6,994 bases of DNA from an uncultured Clostridia bacterium (GCA_947385505.1 CANDLP010000126.1:1-6994); one strand, 5' to 3'. Shown: positions 1 to 6,627, counted from the first letter of the stretch. Program-made: numbers and translations. The notes: a model not told the origin generated them from the letters alone.

Positions 1-33
1 ATAGCCGCCGAAAACAAAGTTCAATACTGATTT

Positions 34-109
34 CACCAAAATCGAAGATTTTGGTGCCGACCGAAGGTCGGCGTTTAAATAATATAGACAATGTCTATAT
101 TATTTAAAC
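34..109. repeat. Array of three adjacent perfect hairpins, each with a 3-nt loop
   Basis: Three inverted repeats lie end to end. Hairpin 1 (34-56) has arms CACCAAAATC/GATTTTGGTG around GAA. Hairpin 2 (56-72) has arms GCCGACC/GGTCGGC around GAA and shares base 56 with the first. Hairpin 3 (73-109) has 17-bp arms, GTTTAAATAATATAGAC and its complement, around AAT. All stems are perfect. There is no T-tract directly after the last stem; the nearest T run is at about 127-132, so this is not a standard terminator. The tight, loop-minimal packing looks like a REP/MITE-type intergenic element. It shares an 11-nt motif (CGGCGTTTAAA, 69-79) in opposite orientation with the hairpin region at 5551-5699. 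Structure is seen directly; the element class is inference. Confidence 0.8.
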
Positions 110-218
110 AGAAATTAGTATTATAATTTTTTCGTCTTTCCGATTTAATTATACAGCAATCGGCTGTAAAGGTCAATATAATTATAATAAAAATTTGTTT
201 AAACCGCATAAATTTCTA

Positions 219-247
219 TTGACAAAAGTTAAGGAATATATTACAAT
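219..247 (+). promoter_or_regulatory. Sigma-A promoter of the xyl operon
   Basis: A perfect -35 hexamer TTGACA (219-224) is separated by exactly 17 bp from TACAAT (242-247), a 5/6 match to the -10 consensus. Transcription would start near 254, giving a leader of about 60 nt before xylA. This is the only strong promoter upstream of the four-gene cluster, so it probably drives xylA through the transaldolase gene. A near-consensus promoter suggests control by repression rather than by an activator. Confidence 0.85.
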
Positions 248-260
248 ATTATGTAACGGA

Positions 261-276
261 CGATCATTTGCGATCG
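261..276. promoter_or_regulatory. Short inverted repeat, possible operator
   Basis: CGATC (261-265) and GATCG (272-276) form a 5-bp inverted repeat with a 6-nt spacer, beginning about 7 nt after the expected transcription start. Its position between promoter and cre site suits a repressor operator, for example for a ROK-family xylose regulator. It does not resemble the Bacillus XylR operator, and arms this short can arise by chance. Confidence 0.3.
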
Positions 277-280
277 AAAA

Positions 281-294
281 TGAAAACGATAACA
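281..294 (+). promoter_or_regulatory. cre site (CcpA-type catabolite repression operator)
   Basis: TGAAAACGATAACA matches every position of the classical cre consensus TGWNANCGNTNWCA. It sits at about +28 to +41 relative to the predicted start, between promoter and RBS, where bound CcpA/HPr-Ser-P can block initiation or elongation in Firmicutes. Repression of a xylose operon by preferred sugars fits this. An alternative reader is another LacI/GalR-family repressor with a similar central CG. Confidence 0.72.
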
Positions 295-298
295 TTTT

Positions 299-304
299 AG
301 GAGG
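299..304 (+). promoter_or_regulatory. Strong RBS of xylA
   Basis: AGGAGG ends 9 nt before the ATG at 314. It is a full Shine-Dalgarno match and fixes the xylA start. Confidence 0.9.
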
Positions 305-313
305 AAATTCCAG

Positions 314-1633
314 ATGAGCGAATTTTTTAACATTCCCAAGATCCAATACGAAGGAAAGACTTCAACAAATCCTCTTGCTTTCAAGTACTACAATCCAGAT
401 GAGATAATAAACGGAAAACCTATGCGTGAGCAGCTTAAATTTGCGCTTTCATGGTGGCATACAATGTGCGGCGACGGAACGGACATGTTCGGTGTGGGTA
501 CCGCGGATAAAAAATGGTGCGGCAGTGATCCGATGGAAATTGCCAGAAACAAGGCTTATGCCGCTTTTGAAATAATGGATAAGCTTTCTGTGGACTATTA
601 CTGCTTCCACGACAGGGATATTGCTCCCGAAGCGGCTTCTTTAAAGGAAACTAATGCCCGTCTTGATGAAATTTCCGATCTTTTAAAGGATTTAATGGAT
701 AAATCCGGAAAGAAGCTTCTTTGGGGCACTGCCAACTGCTTTAATAACCCCCGTTATATGCACGGCGCGGGTACCGCACCTAACGCGGATGTTTTCGCGT
801 TTGCGGCGGCACAGATCAAAAAGGCTATCGATCTTACCGTAAAGCTTGGCGGCAACGGCTACGTTTTCTGGGGCGGACGCGAAGGTTACGAAACATTGCT
901 TAACACGAATTTGGGTCTTGAACAGGACAATATGGCAAGACTGATGAAAATGGCTGTTGAATACGCGCGTTCCATCGGATTTAAGGGTGATTTCTATATT
1001 GAGCCTAAGCCCAAGGAGCCTACAAAGCATCAGTATGATTTTGATACAGCCACTGTTCTCGGATTCCTGCGCAAGTATGATTTGCTTGGCGACTTCAAGA
1101 TGAATATTGAGGCTAACCACGCCACATTGGCGGGTCATACCTTCCAGCATGAGCTTCGCGTCGCCCGTGAAAACGGCGTATTCGGCTCCATTGACGCAAA
1201 CCAGGGCGATATGCTTTTGGGATGGGATACAGATCAGTTCCCGACAAACATTTACGACGCGGTACTTTGTATGTACGAAGTGCTTAAGGCGGGCGGATTT
1301 ACCAATGGCGGACTTAACTTTGATTCCAAGGCGCGCCGCGGTTCCTTTACTCCGGAGGATATTTTCTACAGCTATATTGCGGGTATGGACACCTTTGCTC
1401 TTGGTCTGCGTTTGGCGGATAAGCTTATTAAGGACGGCAGAATCGAAAAGTTTGTCGAAGACAGATACGCAAGCTGGAAAACCGGTATCGGCGCCGATAT
1501 TATTTCCGGCAAAGCAAAAATGGCCGAGCTTGAAAAGTATGCGCTTGAAAAGGGCGATGTTATTTCTTCTGTTGCAAGCGGACGTCAGGAAATGCTTGAA
1601 AGCATTCTCAATAACGTTCTTTTCTCCGATTAA
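314..1633 (+). CDS. xylA: Xylose isomerase, class II
   Basis: Cytoplasmic metal-dependent aldose-ketose isomerase (EC 5.3.1.5) converting D-xylose to D-xylulose, and often D-glucose to fructose. The 439 residues match the long class II form (about 440) rather than the roughly 390-residue actinomycete class I form. TIM-barrel signatures appear in order: CFHDRD with catalytic H99 and D102; [16 protein letters not shown] (184-199); [16 protein letters not shown] with metal ligand E230 and K232; [10 protein letters not shown] with E266 and H269; [17 protein letters not shown] with D294, D305 and D307; and NFDSKARR with D337. All expected catalytic and two-metal-site residues are present, so it should be active. 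The ATG follows AGGAGG. It is the first gene of the operon, under a strong promoter with a cre site, and ends 14 bp before the next gene. Confidence 0.97.
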   Translation: MSEFFNIPKIQYEGKTSTNPLAFKYYNPDEIINGKPMREQLKFALSWWHTMCGDGTDMFGVGTADKKWCGSDPMEIARNKAYAAFEIMDKLSVDYYCFHDRDIAPEAASLKETNARLDEISDLLKDLMDKSGKKLLWGTANCFNNPRYMHGAGTAPNADVFAFAAAQIKKAIDLTVKLGGNGYVFWGGREGYETLLNTNLGLEQDNMARLMKMAVEYARSIGFKGDFYIEPKPKEPTKHQYDFDTATVLGFLRKYDLLGDFKMNIEANHATLAGHTFQHELRVARENGVFGSIDANQGDMLLGWDTDQFPTNIYDAVLCMYEVLKAGGFTNGGLNFDSKARRGSFTPEDIFYSYIAGMDTFALGLRLADKLIKDGRIEKFVEDRYASWKTGIGADIISGKAKMAELEKYALEKGDVISSVASGRQEMLESILNNVLFSD

Positions 1634-1647
1634 CGGGGTAAAATAGT

Positions 1648-2148
1648 ATGAAAACACTGTGCGAAATTATCAGAGAGCAAGTCGCGGCAAATTATCTTAA
1701 TCTTGAAACAGCTTTAAAGACATATGACAGAAACGCGCTTGTATGTGGAACGCCTGCGTGGAGATATGTTTATCACACAATTCATTCGGCGGATAAATGG
1801 TTTTTCAATCCTTTTGATTATGAGGAACCGACTTTTCACGAGGACGGAATAGATAATCCTGATAATCCGTGCAGTGTGGAGTTAAGCGACAATGAACTTC
1901 TGAGTTACCTTGAAAAAGTAAAGCAAAAAACTTTCGCTTATTTTGACGCCTTGACGGATAAGGAACTGTATGAATGTCCTGTCGGCTGTGAATTTACGCG
2001 AATGGATTTAGTGCTTATACAATTTCGTCATATGAGTATTCACACGGGAATGCTTAACGGACAAACAACGGAGCGCACCGGAAGATTTCCCGTTTATGTC
2101 AGTCCTCATACTGCTGACAGACTTAAAAAAGGTTTTTATGACGAATAA
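1648..2148 (+). CDS. DinB-like four-helix-bundle protein
   Basis: A 166-residue soluble protein resembling the DinB/YfiT-like superfamily, whose members are often metal-binding; some are thiol transferases, many are of unknown function. The features seen are an N-terminal helix, then HTIHSADKWFF with H43 and H46, and a C-terminal QFRHMSIHTGMLNG segment with H128 and H132 spaced HxxxH. Together these look like the usual three-His metal site. The start is the ATG 14 bp after the xylA stop, with only a weak GGGG upstream, so translation may be coupled to xylA. It sits between xylA and xylB on the same strand, with 26 bp to xylB. No role in xylose metabolism is known to me; it may be a passenger or a stress/thiol-related function. 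The fold is inferred from motifs only. Confidence 0.72.
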   Translation: MKTLCEIIREQVAANYLNLETALKTYDRNALVCGTPAWRYVYHTIHSADKWFFNPFDYEEPTFHEDGIDNPDNPCSVELSDNELLSYLEKVKQKTFAYFDALTDKELYECPVGCEFTRMDLVLIQFRHMSIHTGMLNGQTTERTGRFPVYVSPHTADRLKKGFYDE

Positions 2149-2159
2149 ATAAAATTACG

Positions 2160-2177
2160 AAAGGACAAAAAACATTG
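2160..2177 (+). promoter_or_regulatory. RBS and TTG start of xylB
   Basis: AAAGGA (2160-2165) lies 9 nt before TTG (2175-2177). No in-frame ATG is positioned to keep the N-terminal ATPase motif, so TTG is the start. A non-ATG start may lower XylB relative to XylA. Confidence 0.85.
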
Positions 2178-3698
2178 GCTTATATTTTAGGTATTGATAT
2201 AGGAACATCCGGTACTAAAACAGTGCTGTTTTCCGAGGACGGAGTTCCCGTTTCCTCGGCGACTTATGAATATCCCTTATACACTCCCCGCAACGGTTAC
2301 GCGGAACAGGATCCTCTCGATTGGTGGAACGCTGTTGTAAACGGTATCCAACAGGTTATTGAGGACAGCGGGGCAACGCCCTCCGACATAAAAGGAATAG
2401 GTCTTTCGGGACAAATGCATGGTCTTGTAATGCTTGACGGAGACAATAAGGTTATTCGCCGAAGCATTATCTGGTGTGACCAGCGCACCGCCAACGAGGT
2501 GAAGGAGATCACCGACAAGGTTGGGGCGGAAAGATTGATCGAAATAACCGCAAACCCCGCCATTACGGGTTTTACCGCCGCAAAAATAATGTGGGTAAAA
2601 AACAACGAACCTCAGAACTACGAAAAGTGCCGCCATATCCTTCTCCCAAAGGATTATATCAGGTTTATGCTCACCGGCGAATATGCAACCGAAGTATCCG
2701 ACGCTTCCGGCATGCAGCTTTTGGATATCCCCAACCGCTGTTGGTCCGATGAAGTGTTAGACAAACTGGGAATAGATAAGTCGCTGCTTGCGAAGGTATA
2801 CGAAAGCCCCGATGTTACGGGAAAAATAACCAAACAGGTAGCGGAGCTTACCGGTCTTGCCGAAGGAACCATCGTTGTAGGCGGAGCGGGCGACAATGCC
2901 GCTGCCGCTGTGGGAACCGGAGTTGTAGAAGACGGAAAGGCCTTTACCACAATAGGTTCAAGCGGTGTGGTTTTTGCGCACACCAGCGATATCTCCATTG
3001 ACAAGAAGGGAAGGGTACATACCTTCTGCTGCGCCGTACCTAACTGCTGGCATGTTATGGGTGTTACTCAAAGCGCGGGTTTGTCGCTGAAATGGTTCAG
3101 GGACAATTTGTGCTGGAGCGAAATGGAAACCGCTTTAAATATGGGTGTAGACCCGTATTATCTCACCGATAAAGCGGCTATGGATGTGCCTATCGGCGCA
3201 AATAAGCTGTTGTATATGCCTTACCTTAACGGGGAGAGAACGCCTCATCTTGATCCTAACTGCCGAGGAGCATTTGTGGGATTGTCAACAATGCACAAGA
3301 AAAAAGATATGATAAGAGCGGTAATGGAGGGCGTTTCTTACTCTCTTAGGGACTGCGTAGAAGTAATGCGTGAAATGAAAATAAACGTTACCGATATGAT
3401 GGCCTGCGGCGGAGGCGGAAGTTCGCCTTTGTGGCGTCAGATGCTTGCGGATCTTTACGGCTGTCAGGTAAAGACCACTCAGAACAAGGAAGGCCCCGCT
3501 TTAGGCGTAGCCCTTTTAGCGGCGGTGGGCGCGGGGATTTATGCAACTGTACCCGAAGCCTGCAAGGCTGTTATACTTCCCGATAAGATTCAGAATCCCG
3601 TTGAAGAAAACACGGCGGAATACGAAAAGGTATACGCTGTTTACAAAAAGCTTTACCCCGCCATGAAGTCATGTTTCGACGATCTGGCGGCGCTGTAA
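2175..3698 (+). CDS. xylB: Xylulokinase (FGGY carbohydrate kinase)
   Basis: ATP-dependent cytoplasmic kinase (EC 2.7.1.17) phosphorylating D-xylulose to xylulose 5-phosphate. At 507 residues it is full length for the family. The N-terminal FGGY domain opens with LGIDIGTSGTKT (D8, G10, T11 phosphate-binding loop). GLSGQMHGLV (M81-H82) is the xylulokinase substrate-site signature, followed by WCDQRT (100-105). VGGAGDNAAAAVGTG carries D240, the likely catalytic base. The C-terminal domain has NGERTPHLDPNCRGAF (352-367) and the nucleotide-binding CGGGGSSPLWRQMLAD (411-426). The start is TTG at 2175: AAAGGA (2160-2165) is 9 nt upstream and the glycine-rich motif begins at the expected residue 6. 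It lies third in the operon, 34 bp before the transaldolase gene. Confidence 0.96.
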   Translation: MAYILGIDIGTSGTKTVLFSEDGVPVSSATYEYPLYTPRNGYAEQDPLDWWNAVVNGIQQVIEDSGATPSDIKGIGLSGQMHGLVMLDGDNKVIRRSIIWCDQRTANEVKEITDKVGAERLIEITANPAITGFTAAKIMWVKNNEPQNYEKCRHILLPKDYIRFMLTGEYATEVSDASGMQLLDIPNRCWSDEVLDKLGIDKSLLAKVYESPDVTGKITKQVAELTGLAEGTIVVGGAGDNAAAAVGTGVVEDGKAFTTIGSSGVVFAHTSDISIDKKGRVHTFCCAVPNCWHVMGVTQSAGLSLKWFRDNLCWSEMETALNMGVDPYYLTDKAAMDVPIGANKLLYMPYLNGERTPHLDPNCRGAFVGLSTMHKKKDMIRAVMEGVSYSLRDCVEVMREMKINVTDMMACGGGGSSPLWRQMLADLYGCQVKTTQNKEGPALGVALLAAVGAGIYATVPEACKAVILPDKIQNPVEENTAEYEKVYAVYKKLYPAMKSCFDDLAAL

Positions 3699-3732
3699 AT
3701 ATATTAATTACATCTGAAAGGAATAAAACAAA

Positions 3733-4383
3733 ATGAAATTATTTATCGATACCGCAAATGTGGCTGACATTAGAAGAGCTAACGATATGGGAATTATCTG
3801 CGGCGTTACCACCAACCCTTCTCTTATTGCCAAAGAGGGAAGAGATTTTAAGGAAGTAGTGACCGAAATTACCGGCATAGTTGACGGTCCCATCTCCGCT
3901 GAGGTTATTTCATTGGAGGCCGACAAAATGGTAGAGGAAGCGCTGCCTCTTGCCGCAATCAACAAGAATATTGTTATAAAGCTTCCCATGTGCGAGGAAG
4001 GATTAAAGGCCTGCAAACAGCTTACGGCAAAGGGAATCAAGACCAACGTTACCTTAGTTTTTTCCGCCGCTCAGGCGCTTTTGGCGGCAAGAGCGGGAGC
4101 AACTTTTGTAAGTCCCTTCTTGGGAAGACTTGACGATATAGGAATGGAGGGAATGGCGCTTATTGAGGAAATTGTTGATATCTTCAACGCTTCCGCAATT
4201 GACACCGAAATTATCGCCGCTTCCATAAGAAATCCCATTCACGTTACCGCTGCTGCAAGATTAGGCTGTCACATCGCCACTGTTCCCATGAATGTGCTTT
4301 TGCAGATGGTTAAGCATCCCATGACCGATAACGGTATTGAAAGGTTCCTTAAGGATTGGGAAGGTTTTACCTCTAAAAAATAA
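3733..4383 (+). CDS. tal: Transaldolase, small TalC/FSA-type
   Basis: A 216-residue single-domain TIM-barrel class I aldolase. The Schiff-base lysine is K83 in NIVIKLP, and the GVTTNPS motif (24-30) and TNVTLVF (104-110) are present. Two positions separate fructose-6-phosphate aldolase from transaldolase: E. coli FsaA has Gln59 and Tyr131. Here the aligned residues appear to be E57 (ISAEVIS) and F129 (VSPFLGR), as in transaldolases. It therefore more likely moves dihydroxyacetone units between sugar phosphates (EC 2.2.1.2), linking xylulose 5-phosphate to glycolysis, which suits the last gene of a xylose operon. The ATG lies 10 nt after AAAGGA (3717-3722), 34 bp after xylB. A terminator-like hairpin follows the stop. 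Confidence 0.92.
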   Translation: MKLFIDTANVADIRRANDMGIICGVTTNPSLIAKEGRDFKEVVTEITGIVDGPISAEVISLEADKMVEEALPLAAINKNIVIKLPMCEEGLKACKQLTAKGIKTNVTLVFSAAQALLAARAGATFVSPFLGRLDDIGMEGMALIEEIVDIFNASAIDTEIIAASIRNPIHVTAAARLGCHIATVPMNVLLQMVKHPMTDNGIERFLKDWEGFTSKK

Positions 4384-4398
4384 TTTAATATAAATATA

Positions 4399-4435
4399 AA
4401 AGTGCGGTATTGTATAAAGTGCAATGCCGCACTTT
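4399..4435 (+). terminator. Probable terminator of the xyl operon
   Basis: Arms AAAGTGCGGTATTG (4399-4412) and CAATGCCGCACTTT (4422-4435) form a 14-bp stem with one G-U pair and a 9-nt loop, 15 bp after the transaldolase stop. The downstream T-tract is weak (GGCATTTTAAT), so termination may be partial. The A-rich left flank could help it act on the opposite strand too. Confidence 0.68.
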
Positions 4436-4492
4436 GGCATTTTAATGTTATACACTTTTTTCAATTTTCAGCATATTTTCACCTGTACAGCA

Positions 4493-4521
4493 TTGCAATA
4501 CACATTAAAAAGTAGTATAAT
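4493..4521 (+). promoter_or_regulatory. Promoter of the DUF624 gene
   Basis: TTGCAA (4493-4498) and a perfect TATAAT (4516-4521) are separated by 17 bp, between the operon terminator and the TTG start at 4567. This gives a leader of about 40 nt and separates the membrane-protein gene from the xyl operon. Confidence 0.78.
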
Positions 4522-4566
4522 AAATTGATATATAAAAAAGCATTTTTGCGGAAAGTTGGATAAAAA

Positions 4567-5466
4567 TTGGCATTTTTTTATAACTACAATAACTCCGGAA
4601 AGGGCATTGCAAAAAACGCGCCAAAGAAAAAGCCCTTTTTTAAATTTTGGGAGCAGTTTGCTTCAAAATTCTGGAAGCTGCTTACGGTAAATATAATGTA
4701 TTTTACGTTTAGCGGCTTGTTACTTGTTTTGGCTGCTTTTATACTGATAGGGGAAACGGGAAACAGTTATTTTCTGCTTTTGTGCATTCCGGCAGTAGTG
4801 CTTTTCGGTCCCGCTACCGCTGCAACAATGCAGCTCATGAGAAAATTCACCTTGGAAAAGCCCATATTTCTTTTTGATGAATTTAAAAAAGCCTTTAAAA
4901 ACAATTTTCGTCAGGCTTTAGCGGTTGGTATTTTTGACATTTTGTTTTTTACTGTTTTTATTTACGGAGCTGCTTATTATATTCAGGCTCTGGAGTTTGA
5001 TCCGTCTGCGGGTAATTTCGCCTTTGTGCTGATAACCGTCGCAATAGCTGTATATGTGTTTATGGCGCATTTTTACATTTATCTTGAAATAGTGAGCCTT
5101 ACTCTTCCGCTGGGAAAGATAATCAAAAATTCGCTCCTGCTGACAGTTATGGGTATTAAGGTAAATATAATCAATTTCATTGTATCGGTTATTTTTATAG
5201 TACTTATAATGATGTTTTTCCCATACTCCACTTTGGTTTTACCATTCCTGCCTTTTTCTTGGATGATGTTCTTGTATGCGTTTAATTGCTATCCGGTAAT
5301 TCAGAAGTATATAGTAAATCCATACTATGAATCAAGAGGAATGAGAAATCCGGAGCTTCCCGAAGAAACGGAGGAGCAAGACCGCATTTTTACAGACCGA
5401 GGCGGATCTGAACCTGAAATACGCAAAAAGAGCAGGACAAAGGGTATAGGAAAAATCATAAAATAA
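4567..5466 (+). CDS. DUF624/YesL-like membrane protein
   Basis: A 299-residue polytopic inner-membrane protein. About six hydrophobic segments are visible, near residues 41-62, 67-90, 117-137, 150-175, 200-218 and 222-242. The region around LFGPATAATMQLMRKF (79-94) resembles the conserved GPA motif of the DUF624 (YesL) family, whose members often sit by carbohydrate ABC-transporter genes in Firmicutes; their function is unsettled. The N-terminus is basic and aromatic (KNAPKKKPFFKFWEQF) and the roughly 45-residue C-terminus is charged and probably cytoplasmic. The start is TTG at 4567, with TTGGA 6 nt or GGAAAG 11 nt upstream. It has its own promoter. The position downstream of xylose genes fits a sugar-uptake link, but this is contextual inference. 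Confidence 0.78.
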   Translation: MAFFYNYNNSGKGIAKNAPKKKPFFKFWEQFASKFWKLLTVNIMYFTFSGLLLVLAAFILIGETGNSYFLLLCIPAVVLFGPATAATMQLMRKFTLEKPIFLFDEFKKAFKNNFRQALAVGIFDILFFTVFIYGAAYYIQALEFDPSAGNFAFVLITVAIAVYVFMAHFYIYLEIVSLTLPLGKIIKNSLLLTVMGIKVNIINFIVSVIFIVLIMMFFPYSTLVLPFLPFSWMMFLYAFNCYPVIQKYIVNPYYESRGMRNPELPEETEEQDRIFTDRGGSEPEIRKKSRTKGIGKIIK

Positions 5467-5494
5467 GATAAAAAGGACATTTCAACACTATGAA

Positions 5495-5523
5495 AGCGCA
5501 AAAGCACTCGTTACTTTTGCGCT
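5495..5523 (+). terminator. Hairpin after the DUF624 gene, possible terminator
   Basis: AGCGCAAAAG (5495-5504) and CTTTTGCGCT (5514-5523) form a perfect 10-bp stem with a 9-nt loop, 28 bp after the stop codon. The following sequence (CTTGTATG) lacks a real T run, so it would be a weak intrinsic terminator or a 3'-end stabilising stem. Confidence 0.5.
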
Positions 5524-5550
5524 CTTGTATGTCAAGTAACACTAATAACC

Positions 5551-5699
5551 ATTTAAAAAATAGTCTATCTATTTTTTAAATATCATTCCGCTAAAGCGGC
5601 GTGGTGAGGGAGCAAAACTCACTCGGTTTAAACGCCGTCTGCGCGGTACTTCGGCAAAGCTGAAGCATTTGGATTGTGGATAAAATTACAATCCAAATG
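5551..5699. repeat. Second hairpin array, partly matching the first in inverted orientation
   Basis: Consecutive inverted repeats fill this stretch: ATTTAAAAAATAG with its complement (5551-5581, 5-nt loop); CCGCT/AGCGG (5588-5599); a nested pair with CGGCGT/ACGCCG outside (5597-5637) and GTGAG/CTCAC inside (5604-5622); CTTCGGC/GCTGAAG around AAA with one G-T pair (5649-5665); and CATTTGGATTGT/ACAATCCAAATG (5666-5699, 10-nt loop). Read on the minus strand, the order is TTTGG-containing stem, GC-rich stem, CGGCGTTTAAA, then AT-rich stem with TAGAC. That parallels the array at 34-109. Stems are seen directly; kinship of the two arrays is inference from an 11-nt identity and shared order. Confidence 0.65.
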
Positions 5700-5714
5700 G
5701 TTAATGATTATAAT
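5686..5714 (+). promoter_or_regulatory. Tentative promoter upstream of the ART-like gene
   Basis: A perfect TATAAT lies at 5709-5714, with TTACAA 17 bp upstream (5686-5691), a poor -35 that overlaps the right arm of the last hairpin. The TTGACA at 5763-5768 has no -10 at the right distance because the RBS lies there. Confidence 0.4.
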
Positions 5715-5796
5715 ATAAGCAATAATTCCCCAATAATAGAACGGAAGCAATCATGTAGGCGTTTGACAAAACCAATTTTTTGATGGAGGAAAGTAT

Positions 5797-6111
5797 ATGC
5801 AGATTGAGATAAAACCTAAAGGAGTATGGTATCATGGTTCTAATATAATATTCGATGTTCTAAGAGAGGGCAGCACAATTACTCAATGGAAAGAGCTGGC
5901 TGAGGCTTTTTCACATCAACCTACCAAATTGTCATATGATGATGAAGGAACTATAGCTCACAATGGTACAGAGAAAGGATACTTATTTGTTATTGATGAA
6001 CCAATAACAGTAGCTATCGATATATATCAGCATCCTAAAACAACGATGGATAAGAATGCAGAGTTTCTTACAAAGCGTCCTTTAAAGGTTAAATTAGTAA
6101 AAGAGCTGTAA
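5797..6111 (+). CDS. Small protein, possible Arr-like ADP-ribosyltransferase fold
   Basis: A 104-residue soluble protein of uncertain function. The order of motifs recalls small Arr/KptA-type ADP-ribosyltransferase folds: WYHGSN with H13 near the start, an AEAFSHQPT segment (35-43), a GYLFVIDEP strand (61-69), and a C-terminal EFLTKRPLKVKLVKEL. The last part resembles the closing 'plrV' strand of rifampin ADP-ribosyltransferases. At 104 residues it is somewhat short for Arr, and the catalytic Tyr/Asp cannot be placed with certainty. The ATG at 5797 is well supported by GGAGG (5785-5789) 7 nt upstream. Codon use (AGA, ATA, CTA, AAA) is more AT-rich than in the xyl genes, suggesting a different origin. 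A GNAT gene follows 30 bp later. Confidence 0.55.
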   Translation: MQIEIKPKGVWYHGSNIIFDVLREGSTITQWKELAEAFSHQPTKLSYDDEGTIAHNGTEKGYLFVIDEPITVAIDIYQHPKTTMDKNAEFLTKRPLKVKLVKEL

Positions 6112-6141
6112 ATATATCAATAAAAAATATTTGGTAAAAAA

Positions 6142-6627
6142 ATGATTGAATTTAAAGAAGACTTTGAACTTATAAAAAAAGACAATATGACCTTAGAAAT
6201 ATTAGAAAAATATCCGGGCGATGATACACTGCTTCCGTTCTATTATTGGGGAATTTACGTGAATGACATATTGGTGGGAAAAATAAGCTTACGTATCGGA
6301 TATAATTTTCATACTTACTACAACGGCAATATAGGATATGAAGTTTTTCCGGAATACAGAGGAAATCATTATGCTTTTATCGCTTGTCAACTGATATTAA
6401 AAGTGGCATTGGCGCATAAAATGGAGGAACTTATCCTTACATGTGCCGAAAATAATATTTCATCTTATAAAACTATTGAACAGCTTGGCGCTGAATTTAT
6501 TGAAACGGCGGACGTGCCTAAAGAATATTTTGCATGGCATGTGGAAATAAAGCGAGAAAGAATTTATAAATTGTATCTTAACATTGGTGTAAATAAAAAT
6601 AACCGTGTAAATACCGCTGATATGTGA
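6142..6627 (+). CDS. GNAT-family N-acetyltransferase
   Basis: A 161-residue protein with the GNAT fold, expected to transfer an acetyl group from acetyl-CoA to an amine; the substrate is unknown. Strand IGYEVFPEYRGNHYAFIACQLIL (64-86) carries motif A, with R73-G74 and A78 forming the likely CoA pyrophosphate loop. ELILTCAENNISSYKTIEQLGAEFIE (96-121) is the motif B region, with the typical N-N-x-S-S-Y and LGAEF elements. The region around NDILVGKISLRIG (41-53) is the preceding beta strand pair. It is full length for the family. The ATG at 6142 has only a weak upstream GG, so translation may depend on the gene 30 bp upstream. It is AT-rich, like that neighbour, and they may be co-transcribed. 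Confidence 0.82.
   Translation: MIEFKEDFELIKKDNMTLEILEKYPGDDTLLPFYYWGIYVNDILVGKISLRIGYNFHTYYNGNIGYEVFPEYRGNHYAFIACQLILKVALAHKMEELILTCAENNISSYKTIEQLGAEFIETADVPKEYFAWHVEIKRERIYKLYLNIGVNKNNRVNTADM

Larger units (their letters stand above)
1..313. other. Non-coding leader region upstream of xylA
   Basis: No plausible gene lies in this stretch. From left to right it holds an unexplained 33 bp, the triple hairpin array (34-109), an AT-rich segment with a small inverted repeat (TACAGC/GCTGTA, 152-168), an 8-bp palindrome GTTTAAAC (197-204) inside AAATTT flanks (191-196 and 210-215), and then the xylA promoter, inverted repeat, cre site and RBS. The GTTTAAAC segment just upstream of the -35 could be part of an operator for a sugar-responsive regulator, but its two symmetries do not share a centre, so I do not call it one. 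Confidence 0.7.
5467..5796. other. Gene-free, hairpin-rich intergenic region
   Basis: These 330 bp contain no credible gene. They hold the possible terminator stem (5495-5523), the second hairpin array (5551-5699), a tentative promoter (5686-5714) and the RBS of the next gene. The region marks the change from the xylose section to AT-richer accessory genes. Confidence 0.7.

Noticed and set aside
34..109. CRISPR array or rho-independent terminator
   Set aside because: The three hairpins differ in sequence and are not equal repeats separated by spacers, and no T-tract follows the last stem.
191..215. Bacillus-type XylR operator around GTTTAAAC
   Set aside because: The outer AAATTT pair and the inner GTTTAAAC palindrome have different centres, and the match to the known XylR box is limited to a few bases of one half-site.
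1107..1646. Plus-strand open frame of 179 codons inside xylA
   Set aside because: It is an out-of-frame reading of xylA with no RBS and no family resemblance.
692..1657. Long minus-strand open frame (321 codons) opposite xylA
   Set aside because: It lies almost entirely antisense to a full-length xylose isomerase with all catalytic motifs. Its translation has no recognisable domain, so it is a codon-bias shadow.
2277..3004. Minus-strand open frames opposite xylB
   Set aside because: They are antisense to conserved FGGY kinase motifs and low in protein-like character; shadows.
5490..5579. Small open frame of 29 codons after the DUF624 gene, with AAGGA upstream
   Set aside because: It runs through the perfect 10-bp hairpin and the first arm of the repeat array, so its sequence is dictated by those structures. 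The RBS spacing is also long.
5763..5768. TTGACA as the -35 of the ART-like gene
   Set aside because: The -10 position 17 bp downstream falls on the GGAGGA ribosome binding site and has no TATAAT-like sequence.
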